64,000 bases of DNA, taken from the NCBI GenBank assembly GCA_037179515.1, contig JAXCGZ010007585.1, forward strand, positions 98,501 to 162,500. The letters run 5' to 3'. Source of the DNA: Halocaridina rubra. Lineage: Eukaryota; Arthropoda; Malacostraca; Decapoda; Atyidae. Positions 11,662 through 24,508 of the stretch are shown in pieces. How positions within the stretch are numbered: position 1 is the stretch's first letter; the number at the start of each line of letters is the position of its first letter. The notes beneath the pieces were generated by a model. That model was not told where the DNA came from, made no database searches, and worked only from the letters and a program-made list of their open reading frames with translations. The position numbers and the translations under genes were made by a program.

Positions 11662-14085
11662 GGGGAGTTTTTTTTTTTTTATTTAAGAGTGTGACACCGG
11701 GACAGGCAGAAACTGCCCTCATCAACAAAGGCCCGGGCACGAGAAAATACCAACACGAAGGAAAAGAAAAAGGTTAAGGGCAAGGCAGAGATAAGGTAAT
11801 GTCACACAAAGGAAAACGACAGACAGAAAAAAACAGTCAAAGTAAAGAGGACCCAGAGATATGGAGGACTAGGCTCTGAGATGACGATAGACCTGCTTTT
11901 TGAAGGATGAAAGGTTATAAGAATTAGGAAAGACAGAAGGAGGAAGAGAGTTCCAGAGTCTGGAGGTAGATGGGAAGAAGCAGTCGCTGCACCGACCAAT
12001 CCGCAAGCTACAAATCTCCACACAGTACCTGTGAGATGAGGTCGCTTGGCGAGTGTTACGCGGCCTCGGCAGTGGAGGAGGGATGCATTTCGCCAACTCA
12101 TCAGAGCAGCGATGGAAGTAGTAGCGATAGAAAAGCGAAAGGGAAGATACCTTACGGCGAAGAGAGAGAGAATCCAGGTTAGAAGTAAGAGAAGGATCAT
12201 TAATGAGTCTGACTGCCTTAGATTCAACCCTATCAAGAAGATAAGTAAAGGAAGAAGCACCCCAGATGTGTGAGCAGTATTCTAAGCATGGGCGGATAAG
12301 ACCTTTGTAAATTTTAAGTAACTGCAATGAGGAAAAGTAATAACGTAAACGAAACAAAACCCCCAATTTTTTGGATGAAGATTTAGAAATTTGGATTACG
12401 TGATTCCTCCAAGACAAGTTAGAGGCTATATGGATTCCTAATATATTGATAGGGTTAAGAGGGTAAATTTCATTAGTTTCGAAGACAATAGGGTTATCAG
12501 GAGGAGAAGAAGATAAAGAGATAGCCAGAAACTGTGTCTTGGAGGCATTGAATTTAACTAAATTTTGAGTGCCCCATTCAGATACTCTCTGCAAATCGGA
12601 GTTAAGAGTAGAAGAAAGAGTGATATGAGATTGATTACGAGTAACAGAAGAAGGTTGTGAAGAAAAGGCAGAGGAAAAGTGAAGGGTAGAATCATCGGCA
12701 AAGGCATGAAGAAGAGAGGGAGATGGGGATTGTAGAAGATCATTGATGAAGAGAAGGAAGAGAGTAGGTGAAAGAACAGAGCCCTGTGGAACACCACTGG
12801 AAACAGAGAAAGGGCTAGATGTCGCACCATCAACAACTACAGATATAGAACGGACAGTAAGAAAACTGGAAATCAGAGAACAGAAAGAAGGGGTAAAGCC
12901 ATAGGCAGGGAGTTTGGCCAACAGAGCCTTGTGCCAGACTCTGTCAAAAGCCTTAGAGATATCAAGGGCGGCGACAAAGGATTCCCCATAGTTCCTCAGA
13001 GAAGATGACCATACATGAGTAAGATAGGACAGGAGATCACCAGTAGATCTTGCCTTGCGGAAGCCGTACTGGTGATCGGAGATAAGTGAGTTAGATTCAA
13101 GGCGTTTCAAGAAGTGAGCATTGAGCAAAGTTTCGAAACTTTAGCAATAGAGGAGGTTAAAGCAATAGGTCGGTAGTTAGAAGGAATAGAGCGGTCACCC
13201 TTCTTAGGAACAGGTTGAACTAGAGCATGCTTCCAAGATGAAGGATAGATACTGGTTGACAGAATGAGGTGAAAAAGACGGCAAAGCACGGGAGCCAGTT
13301 CATCTGCAAACTCCTTAAGGAACCTTACAGGGATACCATCGGGACCAGATACCTTGTTTGTCTTTAGTGAGCGCAGAACCTTATGAACTTTGCGTGAAGA
13401 AAGGATAAGGGAGGGCATAGGATTAGAGAGGGGAAAAGACTGAGGAACAGGTGCGCTGGAATCGTTGATAGAAGAGTTGGCAGAAAAATGAGAGCCAAAG
13501 AGAGTGGCTTTGTCAGTGGGAGAGCAAACTATAGAACCATCAGAACGAATGAGAGGGGGAAAGCTTGAGTTACAGAAGTTTTTGGAGAGGTTATTGGCTA
13601 AGGACCAGAAGCATTTGTCAGTGGGAGAGGAGTTAAGGTCATCAACTTTCCTTCTTATAAAGGAAGCCTTAGACCTTCGAAACTGAGCTGTACAGCGATT
13701 CCTAGCTATAATAAAAGCAGAGAGAGTTAAATAGGAAGGAGAGGCTTGGTAAGATCGGTGAGCCTGATTCCTAGCCTGGATAGCCATGGAGCAGGCACGG
13801 TCAAACCAAGGTTTAGTGGGAGAGAAAGTTTTTGTAGAAGAGGGGATGTACGCCTCCACTTCCGCGGTCATGATCTCGGCAACTTTTACAGTTACCCGAT
13901 CAGGGTTGCGGAACCGAAAGCAGTAGTCAGGAAGTTGAGGAAGAGCCGTGAGGATGAGCTGTGGCACTCCAGCAGTGCCATCTGAACGGTCGCTAGCTCC
14001 CTCGCCATTGCCCATAGAGCAAAGTAATCCCCTTATTGTTTCTTTTTTTATGTCGGCTACCTCCCAGTTGAGGAGATAGCCAAGT
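11662..14085 (-). pseudogene. Jockey/I-type LINE, reverse transcriptase ORF with one frameshift
   Basis: Two overlapping minus-strand frames (14015-13107 and 13128-11869) are halves of one protein. The first has KPWFDRACSMAI, GPDGIPVRFLKEFA, SSWKHALVQPVPKKGD and NYRPIALTSSIAKV. The second has YGFRKARSTGDLLSYL, AALDISKAFDRVWHKALL, SSGVPQGSVLSPTLFLLFIND and the catalytic AFADDSTLHF. The break is a single missing base in a T run near 13130. The 3' end carries a poly(A) run (complement of 11667-11679). The endonuclease is missing. The outermost ~100 bp (13985-14100) may belong to another repeat, so the 5' boundary is uncertain. It is more GC-rich than its surroundings. Confidence 0.88.
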
Positions 14086-14100
14086 TAGATAGATAGATAG
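14036..14100 (+). repeat. Hairpin plus (TAGA)n tail module
   Basis: GGCTACCTCC and GGAGATAGCC form a 9/10 stem, followed by TTAGATAGATAGATAG. A similar hairpin-plus-tail occurs on the minus strand near 63661-63730 and, more diverged, near 31790-31860. It looks like the 3' end of a dispersed plus-strand retroelement. Confidence 0.5.
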
Positions 14101-14945
14101 TGACACCGGAACAGAGAAGAATATTGCCCTCATCGGGCTTGGGCTTCAAGGAAAGCATTAAAGCGAAGAAAAACATAAGTTAAGGACAACACAGAAATAA
14201 GAGAATGATAAACAACAGGAAAAGGACAGGGTAAAAGACTAGCCGATGTAATGAAGACCTATATATATGACAGGATTAGGTCTTGAGATGACGATAGATC
14301 TGCTTTTTAAAGGAAATGAGGTCCTATGAATTAGGTTAGACAGAAGGAGAAAGAGAGTACCAGAGTTTGGAGGTAGAAGGGAAGAAGCAGTCACTGCACT
14401 AACCAATCCGCCGAGCTACAAATCTCCACACAGCACCTGGGAGACGAGGCCACTTGGTGAGTGTTACACGGCCTTGACAGCGGTGGATGGATGCATCTCA
14501 CCAACTCATCAGAGCAGCAATGGAAGTTGTAGCGAAAGAAAAGAAAAACGGATGGTACCTTATGGTGGAGAGAAAAATAATCCAAATTAGAAGTAAGAGA
14601 TGAGTCAGTAATGAGTTTGATTCGACACTATCGAGGAGATTAGTATATGAAGAAGCACCCCAGATGTGTGAGTGGAATTCTAAGGAAGGATGGATAAGAC
14701 CATAATAAATTTTAAGTAACTGGAAAGAGAAAAAGTAATGAAGAAAATGAAACAAAAGTTCCAATTTTCTTAAAGCAGCTTTAGAAATATGGATAATGTG
14801 ACTCCTTCAAGAGAAGTAACAGGCTATCTGGATTCCTATATTCATAGAATTATGAATGTAAATTTCATTAGAATCAAAGACAATAGGGATCTCAGGAGAA
14901 AAAGAAGATAAAGAGACAGCCAGAAACTGTCTTGGAGGTATTTTT
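14101..14945 (-). pseudogene. Second Jockey/I-type LINE copy, 3' fragment
   Basis: Same family and orientation as 11662-14085. It matches that copy from the GTGACACCGG end through the C-terminal coding part (SSYTNLLDSVES-like, HIWGASS) to about 14945, with multiple frame breaks. It sits head to tail behind the first copy, separated by (GATA)n. Confidence 0.85.
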
Positions 14946-15280
<335 letters not shown>

Positions 15281-16057
15281 TCTTAATCCAATGATCATTT
15301 GCAGTGACCACTACCTATCTCACATGGTTTACGAGGGGAAAGAAATGACGCAACTATACTCCAACATGCAAACCTTAAGAGACCTCATAAACTCGTATTT
15401 CAGTGATTACATCAAGAAGCACTGGGTATGTGGGTTCCAATATGAAATTTCTATTCAAAGATAACGAAATTTAGAGGAGATGCACCAAGACTCTCATTTG
15501 TTTTCTTTTGTATATTCAATATGATGTCGAAATTAATTTCCTCTGTTATTTATGCATACATTTAGACGTCTTTGCTTAACAAGTCCAATAGTAGAAAATA
15601 TATGAAAAAAGGCTAGACTTTTGGAGGCTACAGCATTAAAAATAAAATAACTATGTTAAAAAGGGGTTGAGTTGTCCATACAAAATCAAGACTCTATATG
15701 TCCCTAATAATGAATACCACCCAAAAGCAAGAAAACCAATTCCATTTATTACAGGCAATCCATAATAAGCAACAACTTGATCTCGAGCAACTATCATCAT
15801 CTAGGAGCAGTCACTGGATCATAGAAATTCAAGCTAGACTTTCTCAAGTCCAGAGTAGATCAGGGGGTCAACAAGATTCTTGAAAAGCAGAATAGCAAAA
15901 CATAAAATCTTTTGATTACTATCAGGAACAAAAGTGGGCGTTATTGCAAAGATCCATCTCCAGCACTTGTAAATCACAATTCACTGTAAAATATCATAAG
16001 TTAATGTGTAAAAACGAATTTGCGCAAAGAGCATCCCCTAAGATAAACACCTTAAGC
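15281..16057. other. AT-rich intergenic, nothing recognised
   Basis: No open frame with recognisable features and no repeat boundary is found. Confidence 0.55.
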
Positions 16058-16378
16058 CAGTGGTTTTAAACCTGTGGGCCATGGACAGTTCTCAGGGGAA
16101 CCAGAGACATCTTCTAAACTAGTAAATGCAGACCAGTACTTACTTTCATAAATGAAAGTGGTTAATTTGACTTTTGATTATAATGCACATAATATATTTA
16201 CAGTGACTGCAGGCCATTGCTTAAATTCATAAAATAAAATGGATAATTAATAACGTGTTTTGAATATGCTTTATGACTATTTTATTATCAGCATTACACA
16301 ATCATGAAGGGTGTTGGGCTATGAGTATTTAGGGGTGCCAAAAATGGGCCAAGGGCACAAAAAGGTTGAAAACCACTG
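16058..16378. mobile_element. hAT-type MITE (Charlie-like ends)
   Basis: The ends are CAGTGGTTTTAAACC (left) and, inverted, CAGTGGTTTTCAACC (right), 14 of 15 identical. Perfect 8-bp target duplications CCTTAAGC flank it at 16050-16057 and 16379-16386. The 321-bp body is non-coding. TIR sequence and 8-bp duplication are diagnostic of hAT elements. Confidence 0.9.
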
Positions 16379-16884
16379 CCTTAAGCGAATATCAGCAGGA
16401 CTAGAAAATCATATTATAGCACAAGACTTCATCAAATTAAACCGGTGCTTATGATAGAGAGGATATATGAAGTAAACCTTTTAAATTGCATCATAGTGAG
16501 CATGTTGTAGCAAATCAAGCTTGTTAACTTATTGGTGTCAGCTAAATTGAGCAACCATCAAAACAGCTAAGGAGACAGGAGATCGTTATGGGATCACATG
16601 TTTCCCTCTTAGGGTGCAAATAACTGAGAAACGAATAAATAAGATTTTAGGAAAATATTATATTATGCTGCCGTTGTCCATCTGACTGTCTATCCAATAA
16701 GTTCACATACAGGAATCCCCTTGCTAAGGATCTCCATATCATACCCAACAAGTGAATATGCAGACTCCTATGACAAGGAACATGAAAATATACACCCTGA
16801 CGATGGAATTCTTTAAACAATACACGAAGCTACTGATTCTCACACGAACTGCAGTTAGAGAGTGCTATTGATCTTTAATTTCTG

Positions 16885-17264
16885 CTTAAAAGTTTAGCGA
16901 TCGGATGCCTCTTAACAGCGACAATGTTCAGTTACTCGGACTTGAAACTGTTATCTCTCTGCATGTAATAATGAAGTCAGATGGTGACAGCAATTCATGT
17001 TTGATATTTACTCATAGGTTCACGATTATATGGCCTCCCACCTCCATCTATAAGGGCTTGGAACCAATTATGAGTTGAACTGACTTGGTACCCCAGCTGG
17101 CAGGAGAATCTCTCTGCATGTAATAACAGTCAAATAGTTGAATGAATGATCACGGAGACTGCAATCCTTACTTTCTTTTTTAAAACGTTTTATGATCTGA
17201 TGTTCATCTTGACAACGAGAACTTCAATCTACCAGGGCTTGGAATCGGCGCTGAAATAATTTGC

Positions 17265-17338
<74 letters not shown>

Positions 17339-17400
17339 ATAACAGGGCACTAGAACTGGGTGGATTCGATTCAAATAATGAGCTGAGCAGCTTATGCCTT
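16885..17400 (-). repeat. RTE-derived ~158-bp tandem units with an emergent (CT)n tract
   Basis: On the minus strand this resembles the 5' region of the RTE element at 47309. Each unit has a 'CGGATGC...CTTGACAAC' part and a 'GGGCTTGGAA(C/T)C' part. The junction ATCTCTCTGCATGTAATAA occurs at about 16953 and 17109. In the third unit the same spot (17267) has become (CT)n of about 67 bp before GTAAATAACAG. The units are diverged. Confidence 0.6.
17267..17334. repeat. (CT)n microsatellite
   Basis: About 34 CT units, occupying the position of CTCTCT in the sister tandem units just upstream. Confidence 0.95.
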
Positions 17401-17429
17401 CAAAGTTAATTCTCTCTCTACTTTATCCT

Positions 17430-17560
17430 CTTTCTTTCCAGAAGGAGAGGGACAATAAGACCGCTTCCGTGTTCCCCTTCATATCGCAAAACTCGACTAA
17501 GTGGGGAGGAGCAAGGGATATGGGAATCCCTCCTTTGTATTCACCCATACAAATAATTAA
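17430..17560 (+). repeat. Dispersed repeat, copy 1
   Basis: The block with GCAAAACTCGACTAAGTGGG and AATCCCTCCTTTGTATTC matches, in diverged form, 19345-19410 (GTAAAAGTCGAATAAATGGG ... CCCCTTTCGTATTT). The 126-codon open frame across it (17394-17771) shows no protein features. Confidence 0.45.
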
Positions 17561-18267
17561 GTTTTCTATTTTGACTCCGCCAACCCACTTGCAAGGGAGA
17601 TTACGGCGAATGCCTAAGTGTAATTACAAAGGAGGCGTCAAGTGGTGGCATAAAATGATCAAGGTTGGTTATTTTCTCTGGTTAATATTTTCCAAGCTTT
17701 TCGTTTTCTTCTATCATTGCTGGGATTGTGATCAAAAGCATTCAGCGCCAACTACTTTATTTTCCCAGTAAATAGGATAATAGTAAAGTTAATAAGCTAA
17801 CAGTTAATGTAATAATCATTAAAATAGTATGATAAAAGAAAAATCATAATAGCTGGTTATAAATCAGCGTCAAACAGTTTATTTTTGTACATCAAACACA
17901 CTAAAATGTTATTGATGTTACTGTAAAATTGTATTAAATAACAAAGTATAATCTTCAAGGCATTTAAATTGCAACTTTAGAGCAAACTTTTATTTAAAGT
18001 CCTCTAAAATTATATTAAAAGCATATATCTTCTTTCCAAGACACACTTGAAATTCTAATTATTAATCAATGCAGTTTTCTGTAACTTACAGCCATTAAAA
18101 TGTTATATAAATTACTTTGAAAATATACAGAAAAATTATGGGATTTCAAAGTAATAACATTTTCTTTCTGATCCAAGTGTAAATCAAAATGTTAAAATTA
18201 AATTTATAAATTTATTATTGTTAAAATTTTATTTATAAACGCTTATCTTTCCAACAGTTTATAAGTG

Positions 18268-18270
<3 letters not shown>
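17561..18270. other. Very AT-rich intergenic
   Basis: No gene or repeat boundary is seen. Confidence 0.55.

Positions 18271-18352
<82 letters not shown>
18271..18352. repeat. (AT)n microsatellite
   Basis: About 80 bp of uninterrupted AT. Confidence 0.95.
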
Positions 18353-18355
<3 letters not shown>

Positions 18356-18724
18356 TATTCTCTAAAGAATTGTTGAAATATGGTAATGATTACTAATTAT
18401 TAAAAAAAATACTTCTAAAATATATAATGTAGAGTAGATATTTGTATATCAGAAGGAGTGCCTGCGGGCACATGTCCCCATATACAGTTATTTGCATTGT
18501 AAATCACGAATAATTTACACAATTTCAAACTCAAAAGTATGTTCCCTTCACACTCTACATAACGATACATAGGTAAATAGATATCACTTAAAAGCTTTGA
18601 TAGTTGAATATATTGAAAACATATAATTTCGTAAACGGTATGAAAGTTTTGTTTGTTTTTCTTTAAGAGGAGGATAATTTATTTTCTATATAATATGTAA
18701 CATCATGACTTTCTTTTACTGAGG

Positions 18725-18726
<2 letters not shown>

Positions 18727-18805
<79 letters not shown>
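18727..18805. repeat. (GT)n-(TA)n microsatellite
   Basis: A short GT run followed by about 70 bp of TA. Confidence 0.95.
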
Positions 18806-18811
<6 letters not shown>

Positions 18812-19289
18812 GTACTTGCAAATTAGCACAATACCTGTTCCCTCATCCGACCCCATCCCATCCCAAATACAGTTTTCTATATTATCGAAATCTGGACAAT
18901 ATTTAAAATAAAAAAAAAAACACACACTGAGCAAGACATATGAAAGCAACATTATATTTAGACTGGCAGCAAGAAGATAGTGAACTCTATTGAATTATGA
19001 AAAGATATTTTTCTTTAAACTTATCCTTTAATATTATCAAAAGGCTCTGAAATAAAATACTTCCAACAGATTCAAGGGAAGAGTTAGTGTCCTCTGCATC
19101 CCATACTTCATTCTCTCATACTCGGCATAGTCTATAGTTTCTTTGAAATGGTTTGGTTTTCTCCAAGCAATGAGTTAAGCATTCTCTTCCTTTTACGTTC
19201 ATTCTCACTCTGTATTGTTCTCTTATTTGGAAGTGGGTGGGTAGGCTTTTATCCCCATACTTCATGCTCTGCTTTTTTTGATACTCAGA

Positions 19290-19460
19290 AATATCCTCTC
19301 CCCTTCACCAGGGATGAGGAACTAGAATATATCCCCAGTGCTCCCCTGCGTTTCGTAAAAGTCGAATAAATGGGAAGCAGTGATGGGACTAGAAGAGCCC
19401 CTTTCGTATTTTCCTCTCGCAAAGAGTGAAAAAAGGTTTTAATCTGCCTCGGTCATCCCC
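19290..19460 (+). repeat. Dispersed repeat, copy 2
   Basis: Diverged match to 17430-17560, as described there. It continues to CTCGGTCATCCCCCCTTACG. Confidence 0.45.
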
Positions 19461-19734
19461 CCTTACGAGGGGAATTATGACTTGAACAAAGTGATATTTT
19501 AATACCCTTTATAAAATAAAAATGACATAATATTCATCTATGATGAGTCCAATAGCTTTGATCTTTGAAATACACTATAAACACACTTCATGGAATTCAT
19601 ATAATAAAATGAAGAACTACCTGAGATCAAATAATATCATATTCTAAGGAAACGACAAACAAACAAATTCAGTCTCTAAAAGTCTACCTGGAAATAATTA
19701 TTACTGACCAATTTTCGTTGCATTCAAAGTGCAC

Positions 19735-19885
19735 TTGGTGCTACTATAGCGTTAGATTAAGTAGATCACACGCTATAGTAGAATTATGCTGACAGAATAT
19801 ACGCTACAGTAGAATTATAATGAAAGATTACATGATATAGTTATAGTAGACCCATGCTGATATATCACACGCAATAGGTGCACCA
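19735..19885. repeat. Degenerate ~45-bp tandem repeat
   Basis: CGCTATAGTAGAATTATGCTGA-like words recur near 19745, 19790, 19803 and 19845 with drift. Confidence 0.5.
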
Positions 19886-19889
19886 TGTT

Positions 19890-20550
19890 GGTTTATAAAA
19901 TAGAGATAAAAGCAAGAGAGGAAAATGTTATTCATTTTTAGCCCTATTGTAGAAGATACAATCTCTAATTTACAATTAAGCTTATGAACCAAGAGAATGG
20001 AAAACTAGTGCGAAACTTGTATATCCACAAAACAGATTTTTTTTTTTATCTTGAGTCCTATTGTTGTGGAAGATACACGCGGTTCGTAGGTCTATGAAAT
20101 CAATCGTAAAGATATAAGCAATAAAAGCGAGAGGAAATTGATGCGAAAAAGCTAAATGTACTTTTACAGAACGAAGAGAAAAAATCTTCTTTAGACCTAT
20201 CAGAGAAGAAGATACAACAGTTATTAGACCACTAAGTCTACCATTGAAATTATAAACAATAACAAGAGCAAGGGGGTGTAGTGATGCACAAAAAGCTACA
20301 AACGTTTTCTACAAGAGTAGCTCACAAAATGTTATTCATATTTCGTTCCATCACGAAAGATGCATATAGTCCGTATAGCTTTATGAGGTCTACCATTAAG
20401 GAATACGAACTATGCTTAATAAGCATTAAGAGGGACATGGACACGAATACGGAAGATATGCGGACATTTCTAAATAAGGAACAAAAATGTTATTCATCTT
20501 TAGTCCTCTCATGCAATCAGCTACATTTCTACGATTACTTATGACTTTGC
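19890..20550. repeat. Degenerate ~115-160-bp tandem array
   Basis: The marker ATGTTATTCAT(C/T)TTTAGTCCT...GAAGATACAA recurs near 19925, 20045, 20185, 20330 and 20488. Copies are strongly diverged. Open frames here, e.g. 20281-20544, are chance. Confidence 0.55.
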
Positions 20551-20592
20551 ACTGCTATATAATACCTATCTTTAAGTTATGAAAAGAAAAAC

Positions 20593-20695
20593 GGTGCCAT
20601 TTCCGCTTATCTACATGTCATAAATCTATTTCCTAAGCTAACCTAGTAGATTTATTTTCTTGTAGATAACAAGCGGAATAACACCAGAAGAACGA
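20593..20695. mobile_element. Small palindromic MITE, copy 1
   Basis: GGTGCCATTTCCGCTTATC at the left is inverted at the right end (GATAACAAGCGGAATAACACC read on the other strand) with a 3-base indel. The 103-bp element is flanked by AGAAAAAC and AGAAGAAC (8 bp, one mismatch). The second copy is at 45899-45998. Confidence 0.75.
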
Positions 20696-22338
20696 TAATA
20701 ATTTCCGTTAAATAAAATATTTGGAAACTTAATGTGTATTAAAACCGATGAAGCTTATCTTTACCCATAAGCTCGGTGTACACAGGGGACCAAACGCCAG
20801 GTTTTGCCATTGTGAAGTTCAAGAGGCTTCGAACTGACCCACCTTGACTGGCTATGTGTGTTTGTGTCTTCCCCACATGTAATTGTAATCTGCTCTATGA
20901 AGTTTAATGTTTACAGTATTTGGGAATCTTGTAAAGATCTGTATTTTATAGAATTCCATGTAAATTTAAATAAGCTCGTAAATCGTTATGATGTCATGCC
21001 TTGTAAAACACGTTTTCTGGGGTTCACTTTTCATTACAAGATCCATTAACCTAACCTAACCATACCAAACCATTAGTTAATAGATATACTTTAAATGAAA
21101 GTTATGTTCACGAGAGATTGGCTACAACTAAAGATATTCTCAAGATTTCTATGAGCACGACTCTTTTACTAGAAACACGTGAACCTTGTAGATGTGGATT
21201 TATTATGGTCCAATAAAGGTAGAAGGAAGACAGCAATGGATCTACGATGGTTACAAGCACTTATATACTCTTCATAATAATCTATGATTTAGAGTAGAGT
21301 GAGTACCTCTAAGGCTTACGAATACATTAATCTCTCCATGGTAACCTCTGAATATGAAGAGCTTATTCTATACAACAACACGATAATTTACTACTTTTCA
21401 CAGTACTTCGCTTGTGAGTAAAGTACCTAAATGCTCACAAATACAATAGTCTACTCATCTACTCTGAAAATAAGTAGAATATTACATCCGTCAGCGCTGA
21501 GACACTTCCATCTGTTATAGTACTGTAATATAACTTTCTACAATGAAAATGTTTTATACTGGAGCTGTTTGTATTGTTTTAGACTCGAAATTGTTCCTGC
21601 TTTCAAAACCGCTCAGAAATGTGTAGGCAAACTAAATAATTATAATTGCTGATAGCAAATAATCATCTTAAACTTGATTAATACTTGCATTTGAAGTAGT
21701 ATACGATCAACTGATATATCCTTTATAAGCTATTCATGTATTGAAGCTGTGGCTCAAGAGACTGTTTAGTAGCCGAACAAAATCTGAAATGCTACCAACA
21801 TTTATATTACTTAGAAATGTTATGATGGATGTTACGGGGATTATGTTTCAGTGCAGATGTAAACGATGATTTTCAAAGAATTGGAGAGAGAGAGAGAGAG
21901 AGAGAGAATGTAGTGATGGTAGGAGAGAGAGAGGGAGTTTGGGAAGCAAAGGCTTTCTAGTATTGATCCACCACGCGCATTTCCCGCCATTCGCCATTAC
22001 CCCTCCCGGCGATATTCTTGGAGGGTTTTTCAAAAGATAGATAAGTAAGATCCACTTGTTTATGAACATATTTCAAAGTAAACTACAAGCGAGAACTCAC
22101 TTCCTATGGAGACTTACTCTATATAGATAGGTTTTATCCTATATTAAACGAAATTATATAAAAACTGCTAAGTTCACACTCAAAAGTCACAATAAAATAT
22201 CTAAAAAAGAGAAAAAATAAGTATTAGTTCAAGAGTCAACAGCGTTTATCTTTTTAGAGTACACTGAAGATAAGATTTCGTGGCATTCATTCATAAGATT
22301 AAATGTTTTATCTTCTCTTTATCTAACTGTCAAGGCGT
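20696..22338. other. AT-rich intergenic; (CCTAA)n and (GA)n runs
   Basis: No gene is supported. CCTAACCTAACC occurs at about 21049-21062 and (GA)n at 21885-21906. Weak ~125-bp similarity between 21300-21370 and 21415-21480 suggests another old duplication. Confidence 0.5.
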
Positions 22339-22600
22339 GAGTTATTTAAGAAAAACAAGCAGGATAAGGACAAGGCAGAAATAAGAGAATGATAAACAAT
22401 AAAAAGACAGGCTGAAAGGATAGTCAAAGCAATGAAGAACTAATAATGTTGAGGGGAAAAAACGCAAAGAGAAATAGAAATGTGGAATATCGTGACTTGT
22501 CAGATGTGAAGAGATAAGAAAACTGTTAACCAATCCGGATGAATATTTGGTGTAGATGTATGCGCGCAGGAAAATAATAAAATAAGCCATTGATATAACC
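22339..22600 (-). repeat. Dispersed LINE 3' module copy
   Basis: On the minus strand it shares the blocks CATCTACACC..ATATTCA, CTTCACATCTGACAAGTCA and CTTATTTCTGCCTTGTCCTTA with 55690-55940 and with the 3' ends of the Jockey/I-type LINE at 11662-14945. No coding sequence is seen. Confidence 0.6.
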
Positions 22601-22859
22601 AAAGACATGTTGAAATTATATAAATATTTAATTTACTTCATAAAGCATGTTTCTCATAAAGTAAATGTATAATGTATAGAAGCTTTAATATTACTGATAG
22701 AGGTAGTTTATAACAATTAATAAATTGTTATAATAATCATATTTATGTTAAGTATTATTACTAAAAAAAAGAAGATAAAAATAATACACTATAAATATGA
22801 AAAAAAGACAAGCATATAATTTTTTCTCTTTATGATGAAAAGCAGTAAATAGAATAATG

Positions 22860-23740
22860 ATATTATCATTGTATCTGCATCGTTTGTATGCGAAACATAT
22901 ACAGACATATTGGTGTGTTGAAGCATAAACATGTATACATATGTACGTGTATTTGGAGTAAAATCGATAATGCTAGCTAGTGGCATGCATAATACTATAC
23001 ATGCGGTTATTAGGAAACAATATATACGATAAGTGTCGTAAATTCGGGACTTGGTACATGGATACTTGTGAACACACACATACATACATACATAAATATG
23101 TATGTATAATGAATATACATACGAATGTTAGAGAACCACATACCGTAAGCAGCAAATAACACAAATACGGCACCCGGGACATATTCACACGCGTACACGC
23201 ACATACAAACAGACATGACCAGATGCATACATATATAAAGGTATTTGGAGTAAAAATGATGATGCTAGCCAATGGTATGCACAATCAATATGCATATGCA
23301 ACAGAAGACTTATTCGTGCATACATACATATAGAAATGTAAAACCTGCTATATTTCTTGATCCTCATTAATTTGACTATTCTTTTAGCCAGTTTCTTATA
23401 CTGTTTATCATTCTCCTATCTCGGACTTGTCCTTCAGCTGCTACTTTTTCTTATACGTATTCTTGGTGCCCGGGTACGATGAGGACAATTTTCTTTATCT
23501 GTCATGGTATTACACTCATAAAAGAAAAAATGGCATAAATGCGTTGATGATTGCTAGTGATATGCAGAATTCATACACACGTAACGGAAGGAAAACTTAA
23601 TCGTACATGCACACATACGCTTCTTTCTATCTGCTTAAAAGTGCTGATTGATGCTAGCTAATGGTGTGCATAATTCATATGGACACGTGAGAGGAGATAT
23701 CCCCTTATGTATTTAAATGTCAACAGAGTTATGAGGAACA
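22860..23740. repeat. Degenerate tandem duplication of ~290-bp units
   Basis: GTATTTGGAGTAAAA(A/T)..GAT(A/G)ATGCTAGC followed by TGGCATGCATAAT-like sequence recurs near 22949 and 23240, with weaker partial copies near 23545 and 23646. (CATA)n runs near 23080 lie inside. A LINE 3' fragment (23395-23520) interrupts it. Confidence 0.55.
23395..23520 (+). repeat. Jockey/I-type LINE 3' end fragment
   Basis: Matches the reverse complement of 14101-14225: TGTTTATCATTCTC, TTGTCCTTCAGCTGC, GATGAGGACAATTTTCTT. It is the 3' tail only. Confidence 0.65.
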
Positions 23741-23859
23741 GTTTACACGGTGAGGGAGAGGCTGTTACTGCTGCTTGGAATAGCATTCCTCTGGTTTATT
23801 AAACCATAACTAAACTTTGTTTAACGAGTAAGAGACGAGATAATCTGAAAGATAACACT

Positions 23860-24260
23860 CCTAACCACAAGCATAGCCGAGAAGCTTCAAGCTTATAAAC
23901 TAAGCTTAGATTTGAAATAGTAGTTGGGAGAAAGTTGACAAGGAATGAAATATATGGGACAGTAAGTTGAAGGAAGACCAGTAAAATGTTGAAGGGGTTA
24001 TTAAAGCTTTGAACTCAAGCTTAAGTTTCGATGGAAAAGTGTGAGAAATCGAAGAGACACAGGTGGAAGAAACAGAGGAATGGAATGATAAATTAAAAAG
24101 GAAAAAAATTCAAAAAGCCGGCCTCAAAAGGCATGTCAGCTTAAAGAGGATTAGCTGAGATGGTTCAAGCATGTAAACTAAGTCTGGGTTTGATTGGAAA
24201 GGTGAGAGAAGTTAGCAGAGAAAGGGTGGATAAGAAAGGAAGAAAATGAGAAATTTATAG
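23860..24260. repeat. Degenerate ~145-bp tandem repeat
   Basis: Words around AAGC(T/A)T(A/G)TAAACTAAG...TTGAT(G)GGAAA(A/G)GTG(A)GAGAA recur near 23890, 24015 and 24165. One copy reads LRWFKHV in frame, resembling a LINE C-terminal block, so the unit may be retroelement-derived. Confidence 0.45.
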
Positions 24261-24277
24261 AATCCCCCCTCTTTATT

Positions 24278-24457
<180 letters not shown>

Positions 24458-24508
24458 TCACACAAAACAGAAAGTACAATAAAATGGAATCCAAATTTTC
24501 CAACTTAC

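Noticed and set aside
13504..13985. Plus-strand open frames opposite the LINE
   Set aside because: They are antisense shadows of the minus-strand reverse transcriptase frame.
17394..17771. 126-codon open frame
   Set aside because: Overlaps a diverged dispersed repeat also present near 19345. No domain, and the second copy does not keep the frame.
21049..21062. Telomeric array
   Set aside because: Only two CCTAA units; far too short for a telomere or a clear interstitial telomeric block.
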